Shown one piece after another: positions 1 to 11,168 of a DNA stretch of 64,000 bases. The notes beneath the pieces are model-generated. The model did no database searches. It was not told where the DNA came from and saw only the letters and a list, made by a program, of their open reading frames with translations. The stretch lies in contig CAJNDS010000469.1 in NCBI GenBank assembly GCA_905221605.1, positions 201,001-265,000 on the forward strand. Reading direction: 5' to 3'. The position numbers and the translations under genes were made by a program. Position 1 is the first letter of the stretch. Every line of letters begins with the position of its first letter. This DNA comes from Symbiodinium natans. Lineage: Eukaryota; Sar; Dinophyceae; Suessiales; Symbiodiniaceae.

Positions 1-7
1 GGGTAGC

Positions 8-115
8 TGAACTTATAACTGTACTTAGAATATAACCATATTAGGGCACTTAAGGGGCTTTTGAGTGGGTTATAAGTGCAGGTAGAATTGGTGAATAAGT
101 ACCATGAACCTCCAA
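8..115. mobile_element. Family C TIR element, copy 1
   Basis: The right end GAACCTCCAAG and the internal text (ttagggcacttaaggggctt) match copies at 27195-27291 and 57280-57410. The left end is degenerate. Confidence 0.5.
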
Positions 116-712
116 GTACTCCCAAGCATCGCCCACCGCTCCCATGGCATAGCCTCGTCGCCGATCTGCTTTATCCTCTGAACCTCAAGAGCTGGGCACA
201 ACGGCCCAGGACTGACGGAAGTCCCTAAACCCTAAACCCCTAAACCTAAATCCTAAACCCTAAACCCTAGACCCCTGAGCCTAGACCCTAACCCTGAACC
301 CTAAACCCTGAGCAATGCTCCCACACGGCGTTATACCCTTAACCCTTGAGGCCAGACAGCTCTTAAGTAAATGCCGGGGGCACTGCCGCTGCTAGCCTTT
401 TGGATAGGAATCCCCGCCCCAGCCCCTGCCCGAACAGTACTACACTGGGGGGGGGGGGGGGGGGGGCTGGCACCCTAAACCCTAAACCCTAAATCCTAAA
501 CCCTAAACCCCAAACCCTAAACCCCAACCCTAAAGTTTGAGGAATTGGGGAAAAGGACTCTTCGAGGTGCTATCGGGTCTCTCCAGTCCTCCGCAGCAAC
601 TTCCCAGCGCCCTGGGAGCAACGAAGGGGGCTGCCAGGTTTAGGGTTTAGAGTTTGGATCCACCCACTGGTGGTGCCATCCATGCCTCCCTGATTCTCAG
701 ACGAGATGCCGA

Positions 713-800
713 AACCCCAAGGGGGCTTACGAAAACAGGGGACCCCTAATATAGACCCCCCAAATAGTATAATAAGGTACCTCAAGAAGGTACCCTACCA
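713..800. mobile_element. Family F element (TACGAAAA...GGGGACCCCTAAT)
   Basis: Shares the order tacgaaaa, ggacccctaat, tagtag/tataat, aaggtacc with copies at about 28330-28422, 16966-17060 and 13945-14010, and a reverse copy at 42110-42195. Confidence 0.45.
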
Positions 801-2101
801 ATTTCTGAACCCCCCCATAAACCTTCCCCAGCCCCAAACCCTACAACCCCACCCCCCCCCCCCCCCCCAAAAAAAAAAGAAAAAAAAAAAGAGGCGGCAC
901 CTAAACCCTAAAAACACGAAACCCCAATCAACCCGAAACCCTAAACAACCCTGATCCCGAAAAGCCCCCATGAAGGCCCTGAGCCAGACCCAACAACTTA
1001 CCTCAGGATCGCAGCGTAGAAGCCCCCAAAGGCCCCCCCAGGCCCTGAATCCGAACCCCTAAACCCTGAACCCTGAACGCTGAACCCTAAACCCTAAACC
1101 CTAAACCCTAAACCCTAAACCCTAAACCCTGTGCCTTCGGTGATGGTGGGCTTGAGCGGCCTCTCTGGCCTCTGTTCAGGGGTTCTAGGGGGTGTAGGTT
1201 TAGGGCTTTAGGAGTTTAGAGGGCTTAGGGGCATTTTAGGAGTTTCAGGGGGTTTAGGGGGTTTTGGGGCGTTTCTGGCGTTTAGGGCTTTAGGGAGTTT
1301 AGGGGGTTCAATCTTTCAATTGAAGCCTTTCGGGCCCTAGCTGACTCATCCAAGATGTCGAGGTCCAGGGGTTAGGGTTTTGGGGGCTCAGCGCCAGTTT
1401 ATAAGAGTTTACGCCTTGAGGGGTCAGGGGTTTTGTGGAGAGGTTAGGTTTTTCCGAATGGTCTCAGCACAAGGGTGATTCGGTGCGACTTTCTGCGCAT
1501 GCCGAACTACCACGTCTCCTGCTCGCAGGAGAGGCTGCTGTTCAATAACATGCCGGACCTGGGAAATTCCCCGGATAGGGAACCCCTTGTATACCACAAG
1601 CAGAATCTCCTTAAAGGGACCCCCCAAAAGGGTAACCCCCATCTCACATGTGTGTCTTTTCCAAGATTGCCAATGGGAAGAGGTTGAGCCGTTTCCTTTC
1701 ATGGCCCAGAGCCCAAAGCCCTAAACTCGAAACCCTAAGCCATGCATGAACCGACAAATTGCACGTGCACAGCTCCCGAGTGGCTGCCCTGAATCGTCGC
1801 CCAGGCTTTAGGGTTCAGGTTGAGGGTTTAGGGTTTAGGGTTTAGGGTATAGGGTTTAGGGTTTAGGGTTTTAGGGCTACCACTATCAAGTGGAAAGAGA
1901 TTGTGAGGCTTAGGTTTTGGGGGTAAAGGGGCTTAGGGTTTAGGGCAGAATAGAGTTTAAGTTTAAGGGTGTGCGTTTAAGGTTTGCAGGCCTTCAGGTT
2001 TGGAGTCTAGAGGGCCTCGGGATTCAGGAATTCTGATTCCACAACCCTAAGCCGTAAGCCCTAAGCCCTAAACCCTAAGCCCTAAGCCCTAAACCCTAAG
2101 C

Positions 2102-2193
2102 CCTTCTTCCATGCTGCCTCTCACTCCCCAAGGCCCCTGCCCCTGAGGAAACAAGGCCGCCAGAAGAGCGAAGGACTTCACGAAGCTGGGCAC
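2102..2193 (-). CDS. Exon island, unknown protein
   Basis: A 92-nt open exon reads VPSFVKSFALLAALFPQG. The acceptor is CCCTTCAAG|GTG. The likely donor is GG|GCTTAGGG, a GC variant of the telomeric donor. Confidence 0.45.
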
Positions 2194-2405
2194 CTTGAAG
2201 GGCAAGCGGTAGGGTTTAGGGTTTAGGGTTTAGGGTTTAGGGTTTAGGGTTTAGGGTTTAGGGATTAGGGTTTAGGGCTTATCTTCCTTGGAGATGAAGG
2301 GCTTGTAGGGTTATAAGCTGGAGCTGCAACTTCAACGAGATTGAGGTGCCCCTTGGTCTCAGTTCGGCCCAAATAAGGTCCAAAACCTCGGAACCCAAGC
2401 AAAAG

Positions 2406-2514
2406 CTTTGTAGCCCAGTAACCATCTTATGATAAGGGCACCCTTTTCTTGTTGGTTACTTTATAAGGGAGACCAGCAGCAAAAAAAGGGAAAAGGGTAC
2501 CACTGGCTACCAAG
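2406..2514. mobile_element. Family A TIR element, copy 1
   Basis: Ends are CTTTGTAGCCCAGTAACC and ACTGGCTACCAAG, flanked by AAAG on both sides (2402-2405 and 2515-2518). Confidence 0.65.
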
Positions 2515-2746
2515 AAAGACCCTTCAGCCTAGGAATGCTGCGCGCACCCTTTGTTGCTCAATAGGGTGTGGAAATCAGGAACCTCGCCCTCAAACGAGGG
2601 GAAAGCGCAAAGTTCTGGGGAACCTAGCAGCCCAAACCGTAAACGCCCTAAACCCCAAACCCTAAACGCCCTAAACCCTAAACCCTGAACCCTGAACCCT
2701 GAACCCTAAACCCTAAACCCTAAACCCTAAACCCTAAACCCTAAAC

Positions 2747-2830
2747 CAAGGCCTCATCGGGGGCGAGCCAGTCGCCCAGGAAGTCCCCCACTCCCACGAC
2801 CTCCAGCGCGCCGCCCGGCGCAAACTCCAC
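2747..2830 (-). CDS. Exon island, unknown protein
   Basis: 84 nt, 28 codons, phase 0 at both ends, reading VEFAPGGALEVVGVGDFLG. The acceptor is CGAACCCAG|GTG and the donor is GCCTTG|GTTTAGG, which opens directly into telomeric repeats. Confidence 0.55.
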
Positions 2831-3386
2831 CTGGGTTCGATGAGTCCGTTCAGGACTAAATGAACCCTGAACCTCAGGGGTTTAGGGTTTAGGGTTTAGG
2901 GTTTGGGGTTTTGGGGTTTAGGAACAGGTTGTTGCAGTTTCACAGTAAGAATAATCAGAATAAGAAAATAGCAATAGTAATAGAAAATAATAGAACTACT
3001 GAAAACACATTAACATTTTTATAGTAATCAAAATAATTGTAGGGTTGGAGCAAAGCCCACGACTAACCCTTCTCCCTAACCCCCTAGGCCCCAGCAAGCC
3101 AGTGTCAACTGGTGGCGAGAGGGGTCGGTGACATATGGTGACATCAGACACCGTGCGGAGCCGTGCAAATTTAGCATCAAGAAGTACACAACAGAAAGGG
3201 AGGCTGTGCAGGGTACAACACTTCTCATCGGCCAAAACTGTCGGGTCACGCCCCCCCCCCCCCCCCACAAAAAAAAAAAAAAAAAAAAAAAACCTGCTCA
3301 AAACCCCTCCAAAACTCCGGACATGAACCCTAATTTGGGTTACAACTTCTATTGAAAGCAACAAAGAGTTACAGAAACCTAAAATC

Positions 3387-3477
3387 CTGAGAGGGTAAAT
3401 GCCGCCAGACTGCTGCCACGGGCAGCTCGAGTCGGCTGCCGATGGCAGCCCAACTGAAGGGCATCCTCGTCTTTGTT
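3387..3477 (-). CDS. Exon island, unknown protein
   Basis: 91-nt open exon (NKDEDALQLGCHRQPTR). The acceptor is ACGGGCAG|AAC. The donor reads TCAG|GATTTTAGG, a GA donor if real. Confidence 0.4.
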
Positions 3478-3489
3478 CTGCCCGTTTTG

Positions 3490-3730
3490 GTTAGGGTTAG
3501 GGTTTGGGGTTTAGGGGTTAGGGTTTAGGGTTTAGGGTTTAGGGTTTAGGGGTTTAGGGGTTTAGGGGTTTAGGGGTTTAGGGGTTTAGGGTTAGGGGTT
3601 AGGGGTTTAGGGGTTTAGGGGTTTAGGGGGGGTTAGGGTTTAGGGGTTTAGGGGTTTAGGGGTTTAGGGGTTTAGGGGTTTAGGGGTTTAGGGGTTTAGG
3701 GGTTTAGGGGTTTAGGAGTTTAGGGGTTTA
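3490..3730 (+). repeat. TTTAGGGG octamer array
   Basis: After several TTTAGGG units, most units here are the 8-mer GTTTAGGG with an extra G. This is local homogenisation of one variant. Confidence 0.85.
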
Positions 3731-3889
3731 TACGTCTACTTATAACCTACTTGAGGGACTTAGAAGGCTTAGAAGTGCAGCTATAATTGGGGAGATAAGT
3801 ACCCATAAATGCTCTAAACCCTAAACCCTAAACCCTAAACCCTAAACCCTAAACCCTAAACCCTAAACCCTAAACCCTAAACCCTGAAC

Positions 3890-3978
3890 CCTTGTTGAGC
3901 GACAGAAGTTGATCGCAGCCGCGGAGCATCGTGAAGGTGGTACGGCCAATGTCCAACATCAGCTTCCATCCTCGGAGA
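3890..3978 (-). CDS. Exon island, unknown protein
   Basis: 89-nt exon reading GWKLMLDIGRTTFTML. The acceptor is CCCTAG|T inside a heptamer and the donor is AAGG|GTTCAGG. The plus strand is also open, so the strand is chosen from the splice sites. Confidence 0.45.
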
Positions 3979-4189
3979 CTAGGGTTTAGGGCTTAGGGTT
4001 TAGGGTTTAGGGCTAGGGTTTAGGGTGAAAAAGTCCTCATAAAACTGTAAACCTGACCACACTACGCCGAAAATGTGGAAATATCTTTGCCTGGAATCTT
4101 TCTCCTGTAGTCCCTTTGGAACATTCAATTCCTGCAAATTGGAAAGCGTAGGATAACGTGCACTAGGTCTCAAATTTCTCAATAACGGT

Positions 4190-4500
4190 CCCTATGGTTT
4201 ATCTCATTTCGCTACACTAGGTCGTTTGGGAAGCTGTACAAGTCATACGACTAATGGATGCTTTAGTACTAAAGAGAATAGTACTAGCGTTCCCTTTGAT
4301 TTTTTTGGTTGATTTTCTTTTAGCCCTTGACAGGCTGCAAGACTCACGAAACAAAGGAACTAGAACGGACCCTCGAGTCATAAGTAGTTTATCTCTAGTT
4401 CACCATTCTGGGCCGTTGTGATCCCATGCTTAGGTTCTTCACTCACCTTTCACGGAGACCCAAAAGACCGGACCTACAACATAGGTCGTAGGAACCCTAA
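4190..4500. other. Unique sequence without gene or repeat assignment
   Basis: About 300 bp with no heptamers. Stop codons occur in all frames that I checked and no TIR pair is evident. Confidence 0.4.
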
Positions 4501-4508
4501 ACCCCACG

Positions 4509-4610
4509 CTTGGGAAGGTCCCCCTTATACTAGCAGGCCTTCATAGGGATTCTAGTACCCCTTATTATGAACCCTATTAAGGACTGTTAGAAAAAGGGGG
4601 AACATCCCAA
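4509..4610. mobile_element. Family B long-hairpin element, copy 1
   Basis: Left arm cttgggaaggtccccctta...ggccttcataggg and right arm ccctattaaggactgtta...gggggaacatcccaa form a near-complete hairpin with arms of about 40 bp. Confidence 0.65.
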
Positions 4611-4979
4611 CCCCAAACCCTGAACAACCAAAATCTTGCGAAGCAAAAGAAGCACTTCGGTCATCCCCCCCCCTTGTCTAGTTTTCAAATGTAAACGAAG
4701 GGTTGACCGTGACGAGGCTACCGAACTCTAAGCAAGTTATACCCTATTTAAAATCAACCCGAAGCCCTAAACCCCAAACCCTCAAACCCTTAAACCCCAA
4801 CCCCCCCCCCCCACCCCTAAAAACCCCCCACATAAACCCCAAGCTCTAAGAAGGCCATACAGACATTTCCCAAAATAGGGGTACCCCTTTTATACCCAAA
4901 AAACACTGTATAATCCATGTAGAGGAACCGCCCCAAAGGGTACCCCTATTTATGAACTAGACCTAAACCCTAAACTTTC

Positions 4980-5080
4980 CTAAGCCCTAAGCCCTAAGCC
5001 CTAAGCCCTAAGCCCTAAGCCCTAAGCCCTAAGCCCTAAGCCCTAAACCCTAAACCCTAAACCCTAAACCGTAAAAACCA
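4980..5080 (-). repeat. CCCTAAG variant array passing into CCCTAAA
   Basis: About nine CCCTAAG units are followed by CCCTAAA units. Confidence 0.85.
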
Positions 5081-5132
5081 GAACGGCCCTAAACCCTAAG
5101 CCCTAAACGGCCCTAAACCCTAAACCCTAAAC

Positions 5133-5217
5133 CTAGTTGTAAGCCCCCAAGCTCTAAGAAGGCCGGAGCGGCGAGTCCCTTCGAGCTGCGGGGTGGGGAG
5201 TGCCCCGCGTGCGGCGG
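5133..5217 (-). CDS. Exon island, unknown protein
   Basis: 85 nt, 28 codons plus one base (SSKGLAAPAFLELGGLQL). The acceptor is CTTCCCCCGGCAG|CC and the donor is CAACTAG|GTTTAGG. The plus strand also has an open Cys-rich reading (GGECPACGGC) ending in a stop. Confidence 0.45.
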
Positions 5218-5699
5218 CTGCCGGGGGAAGGATCGGGATTAGGGTTTAGGGTTTAGGGCTTAGGGTTTAGGGTTTAGGGTTTAGGGTTTAGGGTTTAGGA
5301 TTAAGGGTTTAGGGTTTAGGGTTTAGGATTCGGGGTTTAGGGTTTAGGGTTTCGGGGTTAGGGTTTCGCTTGGGGAGGTATTTGAAGCCTACAGTATTTT
5401 GAGCCTAAAGATTGGGGGGCTTGAGTGGCTTGGCTAGGGGCCGAAGTCCAGTAGCCTGGGACTGACTCCAAAAGAACTGACCTTTGTTCTTCTGCGGTTT
5501 AGGGCTAAAGGCTTGGGGTTTAGGGCCTCAAATTCGTAAGCAACCCCCCCTGAGCCGGCAACCTTCTCAAAGGCCCCTGACCTCTTTAGGGTTTAAGGTT
5601 TAGGGTTTAGGGTTTGGGGTTTAGGGCATTTATACGATCTAGAATCCCTACGAAGCCTATAGAAACCCTAAGTCCTAAACCCTGCTCTTTTGTTGTTAA

Positions 5700-5775
5700 C
5701 TTGGTAGCCCAGCAATACCATGTTTAGTAAGGGTACCCTTTCTGGTGCTACTTCCTTTTGTCAGGGAACCCCCTA
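5700..5775. mobile_element. Family A TIR element, truncated copy
   Basis: Starts CTTGGTAGCCCAGCAA and follows the family text to gtcagggaaccc, then is lost in telomeric sequence. Confidence 0.5.
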
Positions 5776-5990
5776 GACCCTGAACCCTAAAGCCCAAACC
5801 CTAAACCCCAAACCTCAAACCCTAAACCCATAACCCAAAAAAGCCAAGAGGGCACCACTCAGCTCCCAAAACCCCAACCCCTCAACCTTCAACCCTAAAC
5901 CCTAAACCCCTAAACCCCTAAACCCCTAAACCCTAAACCCCTAAACCCCTAAACCCCTGAACCCAAAACCCAAAACCCAAAACCCTAAAC

Positions 5991-6054
5991 CCCAAGTTCA
6001 ACTGAAGAAGGCCGACACCTGCACTCGCCTCTTCGTGCTGTCAGCGGTCGAGCC
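5991..6054 (-). CDS. Exon island, unknown protein
   Basis: 64-nt open exon with acceptor CCGCTCAG|G and donor CTTGGG|GTTTAGG. A plus-strand reading (KKADTCTRLFVLSAVEP then stop) competes. Confidence 0.35.
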
Positions 6055-6079
6055 CTGAGCGGAGCCTGGCTGGACTTAG

Positions 6080-6580
6080 GGTTAAGGGTTAAGGGATAAG
6101 GGTTAAGGGTTTAGGGTTTAGGAATTTTAGGGTTTTTAGGGGTTTTAGGGTTTTAGGGTTTTAGGGTTTAGGGTTTTAGGGCTTCAGGGTTTTAGGGTTT
6201 TAAGGGTTTTAAGGGTTTTAGGGTTTGGGGTTTTAGGGTTTTAGTGTTTTAGTTTTAGGGTTTTAGGGTTTTAGGGTTTCAGGGTTTCAGGGTTTTAGGG
6301 TTTTAGGGCTTTAGGGCTTTAGGGCTTTAGGGCTTTAGGGCTTTAGGGCTTTAGGGCTTTAGGGTTTTAGGGTTTTAGGGTTTTAGGGTTTTAGGGTTTA
6401 AGGGTTTAAGGGTTTTAGGGTTTTAGGGTTTTAGGGTTTAGGGTTTTAGGGTTTTAGGGTCTTAGGGTTTTAGGGTTTTAGGGTTTTAGGGTTTTAGGGT
6501 TTTAGGGTTTTAGGGTTTTAGGGTTTTAGGGTTTTAGGGTTTTAAGGTTTTAGGGTTTAGGGTTTACGGCTTGTTTGGGG
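6080..6580 (+). repeat. TTTTAGGG octamer array
   Basis: About 55 units, mainly TTTTAGGG, with an internal block of CTTTAGGG at 6300-6360. Variant blocks of this kind point to slippage or unequal exchange. Confidence 0.9.
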
Positions 6581-6899
6581 TTCAGGGTTTGGGGGTTAGG
6601 GTTTAGGGTTTAGAGTTTCAGGGTTCCGGGTTTAGGTTACAGGGTCTGTAGGGTTGAAAGGGCCCTAGATCCCACAAACCCCCTTTAACACTTGACAAAA
6701 AAAACAGATCCCTATAAAAGCCATGAAGCCATGAACGTTAGTCAACATAGCAGCCCTAAACCCTATACCCTATAAGCCCTTAAAAGCCGCTCTCCACCCC
6801 CCCCCCCCCCCTCCTTCCAACCCTAAACCCTAAACCCAAAACCCTCAACCGCCCGTCCCCGGCTCATTACTTCTCGGCACGTTTGAAAAAGCTAGCTTA

Positions 6900-7300
6900 T
6901 CCCAAGTAGCTCAAGACCCGAAACCCTAGACACCCTAGAATCCTCGCACCCCGCGACGGGCCTGCAGCACGCCGGGTGCAGGCGAGATCAGCAGCGATGG
7001 CCACATGCTTATGATTCGGACACTTCGGGGTTCTGCAAGCCCGCGCGGGTTTGAGATTGAGGACGTGGTGGGGTTTAAGGGCTTAGGCTTGAAAGAAAGC
7101 TTGGGCTGAGGTGTGGGCTTTAATCCGAGTCCATGGCTCCACTTCAGGGTGTGGCCCTTCAAAGTGAAGGTTATGTGGGATGACAGTTTGTCGTCGTGTG
7201 GCGCGAGGTGAACCATCAAATGGTCTGAGCGTTCTTCGAGTGCACACTTCTCCGGTCCGAGTGTGCCCGCCCGCATCCTTTTCCCCTCCATGTACCCATT
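6900..7300. other. Unique block, possible minus-strand exons
   Basis: The minus strand is open for 118 codons and the stretch around HLMVHLAPHDDKLSSH looks coding. The plus strand is also partly open. I could not fix splice sites. Confidence 0.3.
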
Positions 7301-7399
7301 TGAAATATACTTGGGCCCTAAAGCTACTATATAGGAACCCCTCTAAGGCCCAAGTATCTTCTCTGAACCCTAATTAAACCCTAAACCCTAAACCCTAAC

Positions 7400-7510
7400 C
7401 CTAAACCCTTCAAACCCTTCAAACCCTTCAAACCCTTCAAACCCTTCAAACCCTTCAAACCCTTCAAACCCTTCAAACCCTTCAAACCCTAAACTTCAAA
7501 CCCTATACCC
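7400..7510 (-). repeat. CAAACCCTT nonamer array
   Basis: About ten units of the 9-mer cttcaaacc, a telomere-motif derivative. Confidence 0.85.
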
Positions 7511-7566
7511 TAAACCCCTTCGGCCCCTCGGGGCACTCAGGGCGGGAGAGGCGTAGATCCGTCTCA

Positions 7567-8060
7567 AAATTGGGGTATGGTAGTAAATTTCAAGGGACCA
7601 CGAGGGAATACTGTTGAATTAAAATAATTAGAATAGTGTTTTGGAGTCTTTGTTTAGTATATTTTTAAAAAGGGACCATAAGGGAATACTGTTGAATTAG
7701 TAACTATTCCGACCCCTACATTCATTATTCGCGTCGTGCGTGACTGGAGAAATGCCTGAATCTGTTGGGTTCGAATGAACATAGTTGCTGAGTAGCGCTA
7801 TAGGGGATTAAAGCAACCCAAAAAGTGCAAACTGTACTCTTTCGGATACTAAGTTAAGGGTTAGGGATTAGGCTCTTGGATAATCTTCCAGCCTTTGTGT
7901 AGGGCAACTCACAATGACCCCAAAACGTCTAAGCAGGACAAACACCATAACCTGGTCATCCATAATGTAGGAGCCTGAATAATTAGAATAGGGTTTTGGA
8001 GTTTTTGTTTAGTATAATTACAAAGGGACCATAAGGGAATCTTCTTAGTAATTATTCCGA
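7567..8060. mobile_element. Family H elements, clustered copies
   Basis: The text taattagaatagggttttggagtntttgtttagtat...agggaccataagggaata occurs at 7622-7720 and 7977-8060, with a third partial copy near 7590. Other copies are at 21308, 35233, 56425 and 59346. Confidence 0.6.
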
Positions 8061-8136
8061 CCCTATATTGGCCCTAAACTAGGCAAACTTTGAGAACTTC
8101 CACATCATACCCCCCGACCCACTTTCTGCAATCCCG

Positions 8137-8246
8137 CTTGGTAGCTCAGCAACCATATCACACTAAGGGTACCCTTTTTGGGGGGGTTGGTTACTTTACA
8201 AGGGAGCCTTGAACCAACAATAGGATTTTACCACCGGGCTACCAAG
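8137..8246. mobile_element. Family A TIR element, copy 3
   Basis: Ends are CTTGGTAGCTCAGCAACC and ACCGGGCTACCAAG around the family core ggttggttactttacaaggga. Confidence 0.65.
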
Positions 8247-8249
8247 CAA

Positions 8250-8330
8250 AACAGCTCTAAACCCTAAACCCTAAACCCTAAACCCTAAACCCTAAACCCT
8301 AAACCCTAAACCCTAAACCCTAAACCCAAT
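8250..8330 (-). repeat. CCCTAAA array
   Basis: About eleven near-perfect units. Confidence 0.9.
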
Positions 8331-8454
8331 GCCAGAAAAAGGAGGCGCAGGGCTGGGAGCACCGTCGCCGCGCGGCGCCCGTCTGTCGCTCCTCTTCAGG
8401 GAGTTTGGGTGCTTGGGTCTTGGTGTTTCGGCGATGTTTTCCCTGAACCCCTAT

Positions 8455-8585
8455 TTCCTGCCGCCTCGGCCGCTTCAAGTGCTCCTACTGCTTCTACCGC
8501 TCCTTCTACTCCCGCTTGTCGGCTACCCCGCTACTCCTACCCCTCCTCCTCGACCTCCTCCTCCTCCTGTTGCTGCTATAATGCT
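8455..8585. repeat. Trinucleotide-like CT-rich tract
   Basis: Degenerate TCC/TGC/TAC triplets give Ser/Ala/Pro or Leu-rich readings. No convincing gene. Confidence 0.5.
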
Positions 8586-8607
8586 GACTGCGTTGGGACA
8601 GTTAAGG

Positions 8608-8720
8608 ACTACTTGTCCCAGAGGGTCCATTTGTAGTACCCTTATGGAATTAGGTACCCAAAAACCTTAAATTTGGTATGATTTTCGGGTGCCTAGTTCC
8701 ATAAAACAGTACTGCTACCA
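8608..8720. mobile_element. Family K hairpin element
   Basis: Inverted arms tatggaattaggtaccc and gggtgcctagttccata surround a short A/T centre. Single copy seen. Confidence 0.45.
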
Positions 8721-9254
8721 CAGCTACGGCCACGCTTGCTGCTCGGAAGCCAAAGTCCCGAAAGCCATAATAACCTTTCAACCTCAGAGTGTTTAGGGTT
8801 GAGGGTTTAGGGTTGGGGGTTGAGGGTTTAGGGTTTAGGGTTGAGGGTTTAGGGTTGAGGGTTGAGGGTTGAGGGTTCAGTGTTTAGGGTTGAGGCTCTT
8901 CATCATCTTCAACCCCAAGTCCATCTTTCCTAGGGTCTTCGAGACATGCAATCGTACTTATTCTGAAACCCTAAACCTTAACCCTAAACCACTGATCTTT
9001 GAGTCAAGTCAAGAGCCTAGAACGCACTGCATGGATTCGGGATTGTCAGGGTTTAGTTGCCCCATCAACCCCTACGCCCTAAAGGTTTAGGGGTTTAGGG
9101 CTAGGGTTTAGGGTTTAGGGTTCAGGGTTTAGGGTTGAGGGATTAGGGAAGCCTTAACCCTTAACCTAACCGGATAGATAGCACGACGAAGCCTTAGAAC
9201 GAGGGAGTCGGTTGTTGGACCCACAAAACAAACCCAAAACCCTAAACCCTAAAC

Positions 9255-9456
9255 CCACATAGCCATGAGGCAGGCACACAAAATACTCCTTACACCCCCC
9301 ACAGAGACAGTGGCCGGAGTACGCAGGTGATTTTGAAACTCGCGCAGCTATATGAGTCAACCTGTAATCTGTGGTTCTGTGGCTTAGAATGACTGGGACC
9401 GCCTCGTTTGCAACAGAGGCAGGCACCTCTCTGGCACAAAGGACTCCCTTCCACAA
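9255..9456 (-). CDS. 202-nt exon island, Cys-containing protein of unknown family
   Basis: 67 codons plus one base (GHCLCGGCKEYFVCLPHG near its end). The acceptor is ACCCTGAG|TTG and the donor is TATGTGG|GTTTAGG. It is the longest exon island outside the joined genes. Confidence 0.55.
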
Positions 9457-10054
9457 CTCAGGGTTTGGGGGTTGCAGGGTTTAGAGCGATACAGTGGTTC
9501 AGTTAGGTTCAGGCCTAAGCCCCAAACCCCAAACCCGACTCCACACCTAAAACCCTAAACCCTTGAGCCCGAAACCCTAAACCCCCTAAACCCCAAAAAA
9601 TTCGAGGGTTCAGAATTCAGAAATCAGGGTTTAGGGTTCTTAGAAACTTGTAGTATAGGTGGCTTAAGGTATGGGATGTTGGCCCAATCCCTAAACCCCA
9701 GTACGACATGCTCCCGGTGCTAACATTCGACCTATCAGGATGGGGGTTGCGGGCTAGAGGGGGAAGCCGCAGAGCTATACGTGAGTACCGTAAACACGAG
9801 AACCCCAAACCGGATTAGCACCAGTGGCAAGGAATTGGGTACCTCATCCTCCCCCAGAAAACCCTACAAGTACAGGGAACCTCATTCCCAACCTCCGTTC
9901 TTAAGAACCAGAAAGACTCCCATACTAACCCCCTACTAGATCAACCCCAAACCCCTAACCCTAAGACCCTAAACCCCAAACCCAAACCCTATACTGTACT
10001 TGTATTTGCTTAAGAACCACAAAAAAGATAATCATCCCAGTACCCTTATAAGGA

Positions 10055-10107
10055 AGAACATATATACATATATACATACATACATACATATATATATATA
10101 TATAATT
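10055..10107. repeat. TATACA / (TA)n microsatellite
   Basis: Tandem tatacatacatacata followed by about twelve TA units. Confidence 0.9.
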
Positions 10108-10729
10108 GGGGGGGTTCTTAAGCAACCATTTGTGCACTTGCACGGTGGATGTGGCCTGAGAGAGTCAGAGGGATCCGCGCATGCGTGGGTCAAAGGTCCA
10201 CCCGAAACAGAGTTCTCAGGAAATGAATTTAGGGTTCAGGGGGTAGGGTTTAGGGTTTAGGGTTTAGAGTTTAGGGTTTAGGGTTTAGGGTTTGAGTTTT
10301 AGGGTTTAGGGTAGGGCCGACAAGGGTTCAGGGTTTAGGAGTTTTAGGGACTTCAGGAACTAAGGGATGTAGGGCTTACATATCACAAGCGTGGTGGACC
10401 CTCCTCACCCGGAAGCGACCGTGGACTTGGGGTATTCTGACTTCTGACCGTAGTTTTTCTTCACAAGGCAAGGCTTAGAGCTTACGATTTCGATTCTAGG
10501 GGTGCGGTCCTGTGAAGGACAGGAACCAGGGTCTTGAGGGCTGTTGCCGGATCTACAGAATCGACAGTCAGAGGTCGAAATACACCCGGAATCTTTTTCA
10601 CAAGTTCCGAAGTTCTGACGCCCCTAGACCGCTAAACTTGTACGACCCCTAAACCCTAAACCCTAAACCCTAAACCCTAAACCCTAAACCCTAAACCCTA
10701 AACCCTAAACCCTAAACCCTAAACCCTAG

Positions 10730-10813
10730 CCCGACGTCACTAAACGCCGATCTCAGCCCCTCCGGCGAAGGGCCAAAGATAAAGCTGTCTTTTGGAGCCA
10801 GGCTCCTGCAGAG
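10730..10813 (-). CDS. Exon island, unknown protein
   Basis: The minus strand reads APKDSFIFGPSPEGLR and ends CTAGG|GTTTAGG, with possible acceptors CTCTGCAG| or CAGGAG|. The plus strand is also open with CCCTAG| and GAG|GTTAGG, so strand is not certain. The 30 bp at 10787-10816 recur at 11316-11345. Confidence 0.45.
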
Positions 10814-11168
10814 GTTAGGGTTTAGGGTTTAGGGTTTAGGGTTTAGGGTTTAGGGTTTAGGGTTTAGGGTTTAGGGTTTAGGGTTTAGGGTTTAGGGTTT
10901 AGGGTTTAGGTGTTAGGGTTTAGGGTTTAGGGTTTAGGGTTTAGGGTTTAGGGTTTAGGGTTTAGGGTTTAGGGTTTAGGGTTTAGGGTTTAGGGTTTAG
11001 GGTTTAGGGTTTAGGGTTTAGGGTTTAGGGTTTAGGGTTTAGGGTTTAGGGTTAGGTTTAGGGTTTAGGGTTTAGGGTTTAGGGTTTAGGGTTTAGGGTT
11101 TAGGGTTTAGGGTTTAGGGTTTAGGGTTTAGGGTTTAGGGTTTAGGGTTTAGGGTTTAGGGTTTAGGG
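10814..11168 (+). repeat. Long TTTAGGG array
   Basis: About 50 units with only two or three single-base interruptions; the longest such array in the window. Confidence 0.95.

Noticed and set aside
8329..8670. 113-codon Leu/Pro-rich secreted-type protein
   Set aside because: Arises from a degenerate CT-rich triplet tract and runs into a hairpin element; no splice or start support.
10814..11168. A real chromosome end (terminal telomere)
   Set aside because: Arrays are short, lie in both orientations throughout the window and are interrupted by exons and elements, so they are interstitial.
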